NCBI GenBank assembly: GCA_949300365.1
Contig: CASGEC010000006.1
Location: 223,885-287,884 of the forward strand
DNA from: an uncultured Bacillota bacterium
GTDB lineage: Bacteria > Bacillota_I > Bacilli_A > RFN20 > CAG-288
Length of the DNA: 64,000 nt
Reading direction: 5' to 3'
The position numbers and the translations under genes were made by a program. A model generated the notes under the pieces. The model made no database searches. It saw only the letters and a program-made list of their open reading frames with translations, and was not told where the DNA came from. This document shows, piece by piece, positions 27,096-35,616 of the stretch. The first letter of the stretch is position 1. Every line of letters starts with the position of its first letter.

Positions 27096-27811
27096 GACTG
27101 GATCGTTTTCTATCCATGCGGGGAATCGATAGCCGCAAGTCCATCAAGAAAGTCATCCGCAGCGGTCGGGTCGAGGTGGATGGCAAGCCCGTCTATGATT
27201 TCGCAATGGAGATCAACGGCAACAACCGCATTGTCCTGGATGGCAAGGAAGTCGAGAACGAGCCCTACGTTACCCTGATGATGAACAAGCCGGAAGGCTA
27301 TATGTCCTCCATGGTCGATGAGCGCTATCCTTCCGTCATGAATCTTGTCCCGGATTGTTATCGAAAAAGGGCTCGGCTTGTGGGAAGGCTAGACAATGAC
27401 ACGACGGGATTGCTCCTTTTGACCGACAACGGCATCCTCAACGCGCGTCTAGCCAATCCGAAGTATGGGATTCCGAAGACCTACCGGGTCGAGGTGAACC
27501 ACCTTCTCACGCCTTCTTTCGAGGAAGCGGTGAAATCGCCGATCGACATCGGAAAGGGCGAAATCGCCAATGTCGACAATCTCAGGATACTGGATGAATA
27601 CCACGCCGAAATCACGGTCCATGAAGGCAAGTACCATGAGATCAAGAGGATCTTCGGCAAGTTCTCCTACGATGTCATCAAGCTGGAAAGGATCGCCTTT
27701 GGAGGCCTAGTATTGGGCGATCTGAGACAGGGTGAATGCCGACTCTTGTCCAAGGACGAATACGTTCTTCTTCTGGAGAGTGTCCATATGAAGTTCGAGG
27801 AACAACTATAG
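27092..27811 (+). CDS. rsuA: 16S rRNA pseudouridine synthase RsuA-type
   Basis: Converts a uridine (U516 in the E. coli enzyme) to pseudouridine in 16S rRNA. 239 residues: S4-like RNA-binding domain at the N-terminus (RLDRFLSMRGIDSRKSIKKV), then the catalytic domain with GRLDNDTTGLLLLTDNG carrying the catalytic Asp, KTYRVEV and YHEIKRIFGKF, all typical of the RsuA/RluB group. Overlaps the preceding membrane-protein gene (ATGA) and is followed 12 bases later by a small unknown gene. RluB/E/F specificity cannot be fully excluded. Confidence 0.9.
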   Translation: MRLDRFLSMRGIDSRKSIKKVIRSGRVEVDGKPVYDFAMEINGNNRIVLDGKEVENEPYVTLMMNKPEGYMSSMVDERYPSVMNLVPDCYRKRARLVGRLDNDTTGLLLLTDNGILNARLANPKYGIPKTYRVEVNHLLTPSFEEAVKSPIDIGKGEIANVDNLRILDEYHAEITVHEGKYHEIKRIFGKFSYDVIKLERIAFGGLVLGDLRQGECRLLSKDEYVLLLESVHMKFEEQL

Positions 27812-27823
27812 CGAGGGTAAACG

Positions 27824-28216
27824 ATGAAACAGAGCGAAATTCAATACGTGGATTTCTGGCATCGCATGCCGGATGCCGTCGATCGGATTGAAAAGTGTCA
27901 TATCGATTTCCTGGAAGGGAAGTGGAAGGTCAAGACGGACAAGTGCGAGAAGGAAGGCCTTCTCCAGATGGACGAACTGAAGGACGTTTTCGTTTTCCTC
28001 AACGACACGATCCATATCGAGACGGACCTCAAGGACTTCCGTGCCTTCGACTATGAAAACGACCCCAGCCAGTATGCCCTCTCCTTCTTCCTCAAAATCC
28101 TTTTCCGGAACAAGGTCTATTTTGCCGTCAAGGGATGCTCGCCCCGCAAGGAAAAGCACTTCCGCGAAATCCTGGATTTCTTTAGCAAGTTCATCCAAGA
28201 GAAGAAAACAGCGTAG
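27824..28216 (+). CDS. Hypothetical protein (130 aa)
   Basis: No family recognised. Soluble 130-residue protein, rich in aromatic and charged residues (YVDFWHRMPDAVDRIEKCH; LSFFLKILFRNKVYFAVKG), without motifs of known enzymes. It follows rsuA by 12 bases with GAGGG before its ATG, so it probably belongs to the same transcript. Codon use matches its neighbours. Confidence 0.65.
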   Translation: MKQSEIQYVDFWHRMPDAVDRIEKCHIDFLEGKWKVKTDKCEKEGLLQMDELKDVFVFLNDTIHIETDLKDFRAFDYENDPSQYALSFFLKILFRNKVYFAVKGCSPRKEKHFREILDFFSKFIQEKKTA

Positions 28217-28315
28217 CCTTCAGGAAACAAAGGCGATTTCCAAAAATCAAACGCCGAGTCGTCACGTTTTCACGAGGTCACCTTTATTTCTGCGTGAATG
28301 TTTATCCATCGAAAA

Positions 28316-28400
28316 AGCCCCTCTTCCTGGGCTTGGGTCAGGTTGATGGGAAGGAACATGTTCCTTCCTATCAAACCCGTTTGGTCCAATAAGAGGGGCT
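28316..28400 (-). terminator. Long compound hairpin terminator
   Basis: Outer stem AGCCCCTCTT (28316-28325) / AAGAGGGGCT (28391-28400) is perfect over 10 bp and is followed on the minus strand by five T, terminating the GH3 transcript. Inside it sits a second near-perfect palindrome (28343-28374) with a 16-bp arm and a single G-T pair. Confidence 0.75.
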
Positions 28401-28416
28401 AATTTAGGGTTATGCC

Positions 28417-28881
28417 TTAAGCTTCCTTAGGCTCTTCGGTCGTGTCCTTGAGGTAGAGCTCATCGAAGAAGGCCGAGACGCAGACGCCGATGAAGGAGAG
28501 GAGGAAGAAGACGGCACCGACGATGGAGATGTTCAATGCCGTTTCTTCGCTGGCGGGATAGTTGACCGGGATGAACCAGACATCCGCTGCCAAGGTGACG
28601 CGGTCCCAGATGAGGGCACATGTCGCAACGGCGATCAGGGCACCGGCAACGACAAGGAGGATATCGGTAGGAATCCTTCCGATCCTGTTGCTGACAAAGG
28701 GGATGGCTACCAGGATGATGAAGGCGATGATGGGAAAGGCGACGATCAATCCACTGACGCTTCTTCCGGCCATATAGCCAGTCGTTCCGCTGATGACGGC
28801 GATGAGGAAGGCGATGAGGAGCAAGAGGGCCGAGGCGAGGATCAACCACGTGTTCTTCGTGAATTTCTTTAGGATTGCCAT
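28417..28881 (-). CDS. Small four-helix membrane protein, GH3 partner
   Basis: 154 residues with four hydrophobic helices (about 12-32, 44-62, 75-95 and 113-137) and an acidic C-terminal tail (LYLKDTTEEPKEA). No family recognised. It starts one base after the stop of the membrane-anchored GH3 gene and ends in the shared terminator, so the two proteins are made together; it may hold or organise the glucosidase in the membrane. That role is inference from context only. Confidence 0.75.
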   Translation of the reverse strand: MAILKKFTKNTWLILASALLLLIAFLIAVISGTTGYMAGRSVSGLIVAFPIIAFIILVAIPFVSNRIGRIPTDILLVVAGALIAVATCALIWDRVTLAADVWFIPVNYPASEETALNISIVGAVFFLLSFIGVCVSAFFDELYLKDTTEEPKEA

Positions 28882-28882
28882 A

Positions 28883-31800
28883 TCAGTTGCTCTCCTTCTT
28901 CTTGTTCAGGACAAGAGTGGTGACATAGCCAGCAACGCCGGCGACTGTCGTGACGGAGAAGACCGTGATGAGGGTGATGTAGAGGATACGCCAGCTCGTC
29001 ATCAGCTCAACCCTGTGGGAAGTGGAGTTGATGCCGCTCAGGGCGTTGGAATTCGCCAAGGAATAGAGGGCGTAGTGGAGATTATCCTTGATGGCCTTGC
29101 AGGCATCCTTGCTGTGGGCAAAGTAGTCGGCGTTCCAATAGTCGATGGACGTTCCGAAGCCGCAGAAGTTTGTCGTTCCGGCAAGGATGGATTCCTTCGG
29201 AGCGGCATGCGGGGCAACGCCGGTGAAGTCGGTGACGTTGTAGCCCTTGAAGCCCCACTCGCTGCGCATGATGTCGACCATGACGGCCTTGTTGGCACTG
29301 GAGGCGACGGCACCGATTCTGTTGTAGGAGGACATGACGCCCAGCGCGCCTTCGGTGTAGGCATCGGCATATTCTTCGTTGTCCGGAAGCTTGCGGGCTT
29401 TCCTTTTCCTTCGAAGGCCTGCTGGAGGTTTCTCAGCTCGAGCTCTCTGGCTTTCTGCTCGTTCATGAAGACGGCAACGCCGGAACGATCGATTTCCGCA
29501 TCGTTGAAGGCGGCGTGCTTGATGTTGACGAGGCAGCCTTTCGACTGGGCGCCCTGGATGGTGGCCGAGCCGATATAGCCGGAAAGGATAGGATCTTCCG
29601 AATAGTATTCTCCGCCTCTGCCGTTGTATCCGTTTCTGTGGATATTCATACCGGGGCCGATCATGATCGGAAGGTTGAAGATGAGGGAGGTTTCGCCAAG
29701 GATGATTTCGCCGTTTTCATAGGCGAGTTCCTTGTTCCAGGTATAGGCAAGGTTGATCTGTCCCTGACCGACTCTGGTTCCGTATTCGGCATAGTCTTCG
29801 GCATCTTCCCAATCCTTGCCTTGGTAGGTTCCCTCGCCGAGGTAGTGGGAATCCGAACCACCCGGGCCGTCATCGGCATCATAGGGGAGGAAGCCGACGG
29901 ACTCGATTCCTTCGATGTGATGGAAAGAGTTGGCGGCATAGTTGAGGAACTCGTCGATGGTGACCTTGTTGAGGAGCTCTTCCCATCTTTCGTCATCGAA
30001 ATCGGCTCCCTTGAGATCGTTGATCGTCAACTTGGAGGTTGTGTCTCCCCAGACGTATTCGGACGTGTCTTCGTCCTGCTTGATTTCGATGAAGTCGTTG
30101 TTAAGAAGGGTGGCAAGTCTTCCGGTGGCGCTGAGATTGGCATAGGTTTCAGGGAAGGTTCCGTCCCAGTCGCTTCTGGAAAGATAGGTGACCGTTCCAG
30201 GGAGGAAGTTGTTGAGATCCATGGCATAATCGCCTTCGGTGAGCTTGTTGGTGATTTCGATGCCCGTGTCGCTGACGGAGAAGGTGTCGGCATCGAAGTC
30301 GGAATTGGTCCAAGCCCGGACTTTGTTGGCGTTTCCGATGGCATCCATTCCGTCGTCTTCGTTGTAACCCTGATAGGTCAGGACGTTGTTGACGGCCTCA
30401 TGGGAACCATTGCCGATAGTGAACAGATATTCTCCTTCATCGAGGATATAGGTCTTGGCGCCCGTGTAGTCATAGGAAGCAAGATTGGCCATATCGATGT
30501 CCATCTCGATGGTCTGGCTTTCGTCCGGATCCAGTTCCTCGGTCTTCTCGAAGTCCATAAGCTGGACGGCGCTCTTCTCGACATGGTTCTGGCGATCGTA
30601 ATCGGTGTAGGGGGAGTGGGCATAGACCTGGACGACATCCTTTCCAGCCCTGTCGCCCGTGTTCTTGACGGTGACGGAAACGTGGGCCGTCTTCTTGTCG
30701 CCATCGACGGAGACGCTGTTGAGTGTCTGCTCAAAGGTGGTATAGCTCTGTCCATAGCCGAAGGGATAGATGACTTCGTGCTCGTAATCCCATGTTCCAC
30801 TGGTCGTTGCCGGCTTGTAGTCGCTTCCGGTATAGGTTCCGGCAGAGGCACTTGCCGCATTGTCATCGCCTTTGCCCGTGACGATATCGTAGTAGCGGGT
30901 TTCATAATAGCGATAGCCGGAATAAATACCCTCGGCTTCGACGGTATAGGAATTGACATGGGCCGTGGCATCGAAGGTGTCTGCATTGGCCCAGTCGGAC
31001 GTTCCGCCAGCACTCTGCATGGAAGGGGCGACGGCGCTGTTGGTCGGGAAGGTATCGCCAAGATGTCCGGAAGGATTGACCTCTCCGAGGAGACCTTCGC
31101 AAACGCCATAAAGGCCATACGGTCCAGGATAGCCAATCCAGACAATGGCATCGATATCCGGATCCTCGACAAGGCTCTTGAATTCCATCGTCGCCGAAGA
31201 GTTGATCAGGACGATGACCTTGTCGGAGATCTTCTTGGCTTCATCGAGGATTTCCTGCTCCTTGGTGGAGATGCCCATGATGTTTCCGGTTTCGGTGACG
31301 GAACCATCCTTGATGCCTTCGGCACCGGCGCGGAATTCCTTGGATTCACCGCCGGGACGGCCGAGGACGACAATGGCAGCATCGTCATACTGGTCGTTTA
31401 CGGAAGCATAATCCGGGTTTTCCTGGGCCAATTCCGCCAAGGAGAGTTCCGGGATGGCCGTTGCGTCGGCAAAGCCGGAATATTCTGGCGGCGTGGCTCC
31501 AAATCCCTGTCCACCCCATTTCTGGTCGGCGAAGTAGTTCTTGTAGGCTTCCAGCATTTCGGGGTTGAGATTGAAGTAATCTTCAAAAACATCATAAATA
31601 TAGTTCTGCTCGACCGTGTACTTGTCCGCGATGGAACCGCCGCTGTTTCCATAGACAGGGGCATAGCTTCTCAGTCCCATCATGGTGATGCTGGAATCCC
31701 GTGCGATAGGAAGGGCATTGGGAGAATTCTTCAGAAGAACGAATGACTCCTTGCTTTCCTTAAGCGCATAGTCACGATAACCCTCAAAGGCTTCCTTTGC

Positions 31801-31998
31801 GGTCTTGAATTCGGATTTGAAATTCCAGGCATCTTCGGAATTCTCGTATTCTTCTGTGACGATAGTCGAACTTTGTGTTCTAAGCAAATCATCCAAAGGA
31901 TCCCGATAGAGCTCCATGATCATGGAAGCTGTAACGGAAACCGCCAGGAACATACTGGAGACAACAGTTAAACCACGCCAAAACTTTGGCTTGATCAT
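28883..31998 (-). pseudogene. Membrane-anchored GH3 beta-glucosidase with swapped domains, single frameshift
   Basis: Two frames add up to one ~1040-residue GH3 enzyme. The N-terminus has an anchor helix (GLTVVSSMFLAVSVTASMIM), then the normally C-terminal GH3 domain (SFVLLKNSPNALPI...), a fibronectin-like domain, and only then the TIM-barrel domain (PGMNIHRNGYNGRGGEYYSE, KHAAFNDAEIDR, MSSYNRIG, and the nucleophile Asp in VTDF). A final helix near the C-terminus (ITLITVFSVTTVAGVAG) gives two anchors with the enzyme outside. The frame breaks between 29394 and 29412 (after FEGKGKPA); one extra A in the A-runs there restores FEGKGKARKLPDNEEY. ATG 31998 has AAAGGAG. A cre site lies upstream. Swapped GH3 enzymes are known in gut Firmicutes. 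The break may be an assembly error. Confidence 0.88.
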
Positions 31999-32027
31999 GC
32001 AATTAGCACTCCTTTGTGTTGATGGAA

Positions 32028-32041
32028 TAAAAGCGCTTTCA
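32028..32041. promoter_or_regulatory. cre site (CcpA operator) upstream of GH3 gene
   Basis: TAAAAGCGCTTTCA (reverse strand TGAAAGCGCTTTTA) matches the cre consensus TGWAANCGNTNWCA at 13 of 14 positions, 30 bases before the GH3 start. Catabolite repression of the glucosidase is expected. Confidence 0.8.
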
Positions 32042-32179
32042 TCAAAAAGTAAGTCTAAAGCGGGGGGGGGTAATTGCAAGAGAAAAAATGACAATTTCAA
32101 CAAATGCGCGAAAATAGTCTAGACAGTGAATTGCAATTCAAAGGAAGCAAACAAGACAGGGAAAAGAAGGCAGGAACGA

Positions 32180-32683
32180 TTAGGGACGGTATTTTCTTTT
32201 TTTCCTGAGAGCCGAAACGGCTTTTGTCGCCAAGGCCTTGATTTTTGGAAAGTCCCTATCGGCAATTTGATAATCCTTCATAAGAATGGCATTGCCATCG
32301 ATAAGAACAGGTGTTTTCTCGTCCGCTTTTGCCTCTTGGAATTCGATAGCCATGTCCAAGTCGAAATCCTCAGGGAGGGAGAGGCAAGTGACGCGGAAAA
32401 GGGCCGAGGAGGGATTGCGGATGATGACGTTTCTAAGGCATTCCTGCTCCAGGACATGATAATGCTCGGTGGAATAGCCGTATAGGGATTCCTGCTCGTC
32501 CTTGCGCGTGATATAGACGTCCTCTCCAAAGACGAAGGAGAATTGATAGTCGTCCTGACAGTCTTCCGCAACAAGGGAGGAATAGAGAAGAAGGGCGATA
32601 TCAAAAAGGGAGTCCGTCATCGAGCAGACGATTTTGCGGAAGAGAGTTCCGTTTTGGAAGGTCAGCGTGCAGGAGTAGTCCAT
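32180..32683 (-). CDS. Hypothetical protein, distant pRiA4b ORF-3-like
   Basis: 167 residues from ATG 32683 (an upstream extension to 32749 runs into the terminator stem and is unlikely). No firm family. The start, LTFQNGTLFRKIVCSMTDSL followed by a hydrophobic helix and YQFSFVFG, echoes the 202-residue protein at 34994 (LYRELSVPENVSLDSLGYAI then LYSYRFG), so it may be a divergent pRiA4b ORF-3-like fold. The C-terminus is strongly basic (KALATKAVSALRKKRKYRP). Stands alone between GH3 and a gene-poor region. Confidence 0.55.
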   Translation of the reverse strand: MDYSCTLTFQNGTLFRKIVCSMTDSLFDIALLLYSSLVAEDCQDDYQFSFVFGEDVYITRKDEQESLYGYSTEHYHVLEQECLRNVIIRNPSSALFRVTCLSLPEDFDLDMAIEFQEAKADEKTPVLIDGNAILMKDYQIADRDFPKIKALATKAVSALRKKRKYRP

Positions 32684-32723
32684 AGCCTTAAATATAGACG
32701 GGGAAGGATTCGAGGACAAGAAA

Positions 32724-32765
32724 AAAGACCCAGTTTCACAATTCAACAATTGCGGCTGGGTCTTT
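32724..32765 (-). terminator. Hairpin with T run on minus strand
   Basis: AAAGACCCAG (32724-32733) / CTGGGTCTTT (32756-32765) form a 10-bp stem; six T follow on the minus strand. It would stop transcription coming from the Crh-like gene through the 740-base gene-poor region. Confidence 0.75.
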
Positions 32766-33505
32766 CATCCGATGGAACTATTTGGATTGATGATAGTAGA
32801 ATCTCCCTTCTTGACCTAAGTCTAACAACTTTGGTCAGCAATGTTGGACATCCCGTCTTGACTACTCGATGTTGGTGAATCCGTTCTGCTAAGAAACAGT
32901 TCGTCTTGACTCGCCTATCGTCTCATACCTGATCGAAAGATTTATCTTCCCTTATCGTCTCGTCATTAGGACAAAAGTTTGGGTTCCAATCGGATTTCTT
33001 CCCTTCCCATCTCGTCTTGTCCCGTCTTGTCCCATATCATCCCTTTCAGGCACTTCCCTTCTCGTCCCATCTCTTCCCTTCTTGTCTTGCAGCTCTCATG
33101 CCATGGCACAAAACCCCGTGAGGCTGCTTTCTGCCGTGCGTCCTGGAATTGCCGGATTACCGTTTTCGTCTGTCACACGCCTCTGTCTTTTTGCATCGTC
33201 GACATTGTCTTGTGATTTTGGAGCGAAAGTGAACGTCTTGGCGGTTCTCAGCCCGTCAAGGATCTTCTTTCGTCCGCTCGGCAACTTAGCCGAAGGGACA
33301 GCGAATGTGCCAAAAGTTTTGGCGAACGGCTTTTCCCCCAATTGCTCAGGATTCTGGAAGAAGGTTTGTCGACACTTCCCATCTCGTAAGAAAGGGTGAA
33401 GTACCGGCTCGACTATATCATGGCCAATGATATACGGAATCAGGTCACGAAACGTTTAGACGTTCGACTCGGCGGATTATGGACTTCTGGATAGTTCGTG
33501 GACTA
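32766..33505. other. Gene-poor pyrimidine-rich stretch
   Basis: No convincing gene. Between 32960 and 33110, and again near 33378, short units built from CTTCCC and TCTCGTC recur (for example CCCATCTCGTCTTGTCCC), making the plus strand polypyrimidine. From 33082 to 33399 one plus frame and one minus frame are open for about 105 and 80 codons at once, but neither has a ribosome site or a recognisable domain. It may be decayed sequence or an untranslated RNA region. Confidence 0.5.
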
Positions 33506-33772
33506 TTAGAAGCTATATTCTTGGCAAAGTTTTTCGAAGCCTTCGACGGCTTTCTGTTCATCCTCTCCTTCGCATTCGATGGTGAGGACAGCTCCGCAGT
33601 TGATGGGGGCGAGTCCGAAAACATTCATGATGGACTTGAGATCGCACTCATCTCCATTCTCCAACTTGAGCTTGATGTTGCACTTGTGGTGATTGGCTTC
33701 CTCAACAAGTTCGGCGCTCGAACGAGATGTCAATCCACCCATGTCTGCGACTTTGATCTTGTAGCTTGTCAT
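33506..33772 (-). CDS. crh: Crh-like HPr paralogue lacking His15
   Basis: 88-residue HPr-fold protein. The PTS phosphorylation site, normally GLHARPA, reads GLTSRSSA: Thr15 replaces the histidine, so it cannot pass phosphate to sugars. The regulatory serine is kept (LKSIMNVFGL, Ser47 here, matching Ser46 of HPr), so HPr kinase could modify it and let it act as a CcpA co-repressor, as Bacillus Crh does (there the histidine is Gln). ATG 33772 is preferred over an upstream GTG at 33790. Promoter and cre sites lie directly upstream. The name is by analogy; it was probably derived from HPr independently. Confidence 0.8.
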   Translation of the reverse strand: MTSYKIKVADMGGLTSRSSAELVEEANHHKCNIKLKLENGDECDLKSIMNVFGLAPINCGAVLTIECEGEDEQKAVEGFEKLCQEYSF

Positions 33773-33794
33773 AGAACTCTTTCTTAGCACCCCT

Positions 33795-33823
33795 ATATTA
33801 GCAAAACGTGTAAGCGATTACAA
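33795..33823 (-). promoter_or_regulatory. Promoter of the Crh-like gene
   Basis: TTGTAA (33823-33818) and TAATAT (33800-33795) on the minus strand, separated by exactly 17 bases, 23 bases before the start codon. The cre site overlaps the -35 and spacer. Confidence 0.7.
33809..33822. promoter_or_regulatory. cre site within the Crh-like promoter
   Basis: TGTAAGCGATTACA fits TGWAANCGNTNWCA at all 14 positions. Lying over the -35 and spacer, CcpA binding here should repress. A second, weaker match (TTTAAGCGCTGTCA, one mismatch) is at 33934-33947, also usable for the divergent galU side. Confidence 0.85.
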
Positions 33824-34079
33824 GAGCTTTCGGAAATCTTCTGCAAAAACAGGATTTTTGTAATTGGGCAAGTATTTGCCCTAAAACATCGGAAAGGGTT
33901 TCTTGTAAGCACTACCTTGAAAAATATATCACGTTTAAGCGCTGTCAATCATTAAATTTTGTCTCTTTTCGCATATTTTACAGATTTTCTTTCATAGGAT
34001 TACCTTTTGACTTCCCCGGTCCTTTGTTTTGTCTTCGGCATTCTCTTTGGCAGCAGGAGATAGCTTTAACCGAAAGTGG

Positions 34080-34085
34080 TATAAT
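34080..34085 (+). promoter_or_regulatory. -10 box of galU
   Basis: TATAAT 28 bases before the galU ATG; no clear -35. The 322 bases between the Crh-like gene and galU hold only the regulatory sites described and an AT-rich stretch. Confidence 0.55.
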
Positions 34086-34112
34086 CAACCATATAAAATT
34101 GGAGGAACGTCA

Positions 34113-34994
34113 ATGAAAAAGATCACGAAGGCTGTCATTCCGGCGGCGGGCATGGGCACGCGTTTTCTTCCTGCCACGAAGGCCCTTCCGAAGGAAATGC
34201 TCCCTATTATCGATACGCCGAACATCCACTATATCGTCAAGGAAGCGGTCGAGGCTGGAATCAAGGATATTCTCATCATCGTTTCTTCGGCCAAGGAAGC
34301 CATCGAGGATTACTTCGATGTCAACTATGAGCTTGAGACGAGACTTCATGAAAACGGAAAGGATGAGCAGGTTCGCCAGATCCGCGAAATCGCCAATATG
34401 GCCAACATCTGCTTTGTCCGTCAGAAGGAGCCCAAGGGCCTTGGCGATGCCATCAAGTATGCCAGGACCTTTGTCGGTGACGAGCCTTTTGCCGTCATGC
34501 TCGGTGACGATCTGATCGATGACAGTGAAAAGCCTGCCATCGGTGAGCTGATCGATGCCTACTATGAGACGGAAGGAACGATTCTCGGCTGCCACAGGGT
34601 TCCGCAGAACCTTTTGAAGAAATACGGTGTCGTCAAGCCCTTTGACAAGGCGGACGGAAAGGTGTTCCAGGTGACCGACATGGTCGAGAAGCCCAAAGAT
34701 CCTTCCCTTGCCCCGTCGGACGTTGCCGTTCTTGGCCGCTATGTGCTTCCTCCGGAAATCTTCGATGTTCTTGATCGTACGCCCAAGGGCGTCGGCGGGG
34801 AAATCCAGCTGACGGATGCCATCAAGCTCAGCCTTGAGCAGAGGAAGTGCTATGCCTGCATCTTCACTGGCGAGAGATACGATATCGGCGACAAGTTCGG
34901 CTATATCAAGGCAACGTTGGATTTCGCGCTCCGCCGCAATGATCTGAAGGACAACGTCCGCGACTATATTCTCAAATTGGCCAAGGAGCTTTGA
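34113..34994 (+). CDS. galU: UTP-glucose-1-phosphate uridylyltransferase
   Basis: Makes UDP-glucose for cell-wall glycolipid, teichoic acid and galactose metabolism. 293 residues, standard length. Nucleotide-binding N-terminus AVIPAAGMGTRFLPATKALP, uridine loop RQKEPKGLGDAI, metal site VMLGDDLID, and FTGERYDIGDKFGYIKA near the C-terminus are all conserved. Start ATG 34113 follows GGAGG; an in-frame extension to 34029 precedes the promoter -10 and is not translated. The downstream gene overlaps by one base (TGATG). Confidence 0.96.
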   Translation: MKKITKAVIPAAGMGTRFLPATKALPKEMLPIIDTPNIHYIVKEAVEAGIKDILIIVSSAKEAIEDYFDVNYELETRLHENGKDEQVRQIREIANMANICFVRQKEPKGLGDAIKYARTFVGDEPFAVMLGDDLIDDSEKPAIGELIDAYYETEGTILGCHRVPQNLLKKYGVVKPFDKADGKVFQVTDMVEKPKDPSLAPSDVAVLGRYVLPPEIFDVLDRTPKGVGGEIQLTDAIKLSLEQRKCYACIFTGERYDIGDKFGYIKATLDFALRRNDLKDNVRDYILKLAKEL

Positions 34995-35602
34995 TGAAAA
35001 CATTTCGTCTTCGAATCGGCTACCTCCCTTTTCCGGATTGTCTCTATCGTGAACTGAGCGTGCCAGAGAATGTCAGCCTGGATTCTTTGGGCTATGCCAT
35101 TCTTCTGGCTTTCGAGGCGCGCTGCAATAAGCTATACTCCTATCGGTTCGGCAATCGAAAGGTCGTTTCCCGGATCGACTATCCCTTGGCCAAGTCCTTG
35201 GATGACAGCTATGAGCTGGATTCCGAGTGCATGCTTTCTTCCTTTGGCCTTGAGAAGGGAACGCACTTTTCCTTTTTCTATGGCAGGGGCTCAAGCATTC
35301 AGTTCGATGTCCTCGTCGAAGCCGTGGAAGAAGGAGAGAGCGATGGAAAGATCCACATCCTTTCCGGAAAGGGAGCCGGCATCATCGAAGATAACCGACA
35401 TATCCTGGACTACTATCTGGAAAACGAAAAGGACGACTATCTCTATTCCCCGATGATCGGAAGGAAAGTGAAGAAAGAAGATTTCTTCGGCCTTGACTTC
35501 TCCAATTATGATGCCAAGGCCGGGGAAAGAAGGATGGTGGCGCTTTTCGAGGAAGTCCAACGGAACTATCGGGAGGCGACGCCCATGCTTCCCTGCAACT
35601 AA
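34994..35602 (+). CDS. Plasmid pRiA4b ORF-3-like protein
   Basis: 202-residue protein of the pRiA4b ORF-3 (IS1096 TnpR-like) family, whose biochemical role is unknown. The hallmark N-terminal layout is seen: a strand with LYRELSVPENVSLDSLGYA, YSYRFG, then a beta-sandwich and the family's GIIEDNRHILDYYLE segment, comparable to the usual P-x-E-D-x-G-G block. The start overlaps the galU stop, implying co-transcription with galU and probably trpS 14 bases after its end. Despite the family name no mobile-element feature is nearby. Confidence 0.65.
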   Translation: MKTFRLRIGYLPFPDCLYRELSVPENVSLDSLGYAILLAFEARCNKLYSYRFGNRKVVSRIDYPLAKSLDDSYELDSECMLSSFGLEKGTHFSFFYGRGSSIQFDVLVEAVEEGESDGKIHILSGKGAGIIEDNRHILDYYLENEKDDYLYSPMIGRKVKKEDFFGLDFSNYDAKAGERRMVALFEEVQRNYREATPMLPCN

Positions 35603-35616
35603 GGAGACCATCACCC

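Noticed and set aside
29515..31746. 743-codon open frame antisense to the GH3 gene
   Set aside because: Shadow of the coding strand; no start signal or domain.
33082..33399. 105-codon plus-strand frame in the gene-poor region
   Set aside because: No ribosome site, no recognisable domain, and the opposite strand is equally open; kept only as part of the region description.
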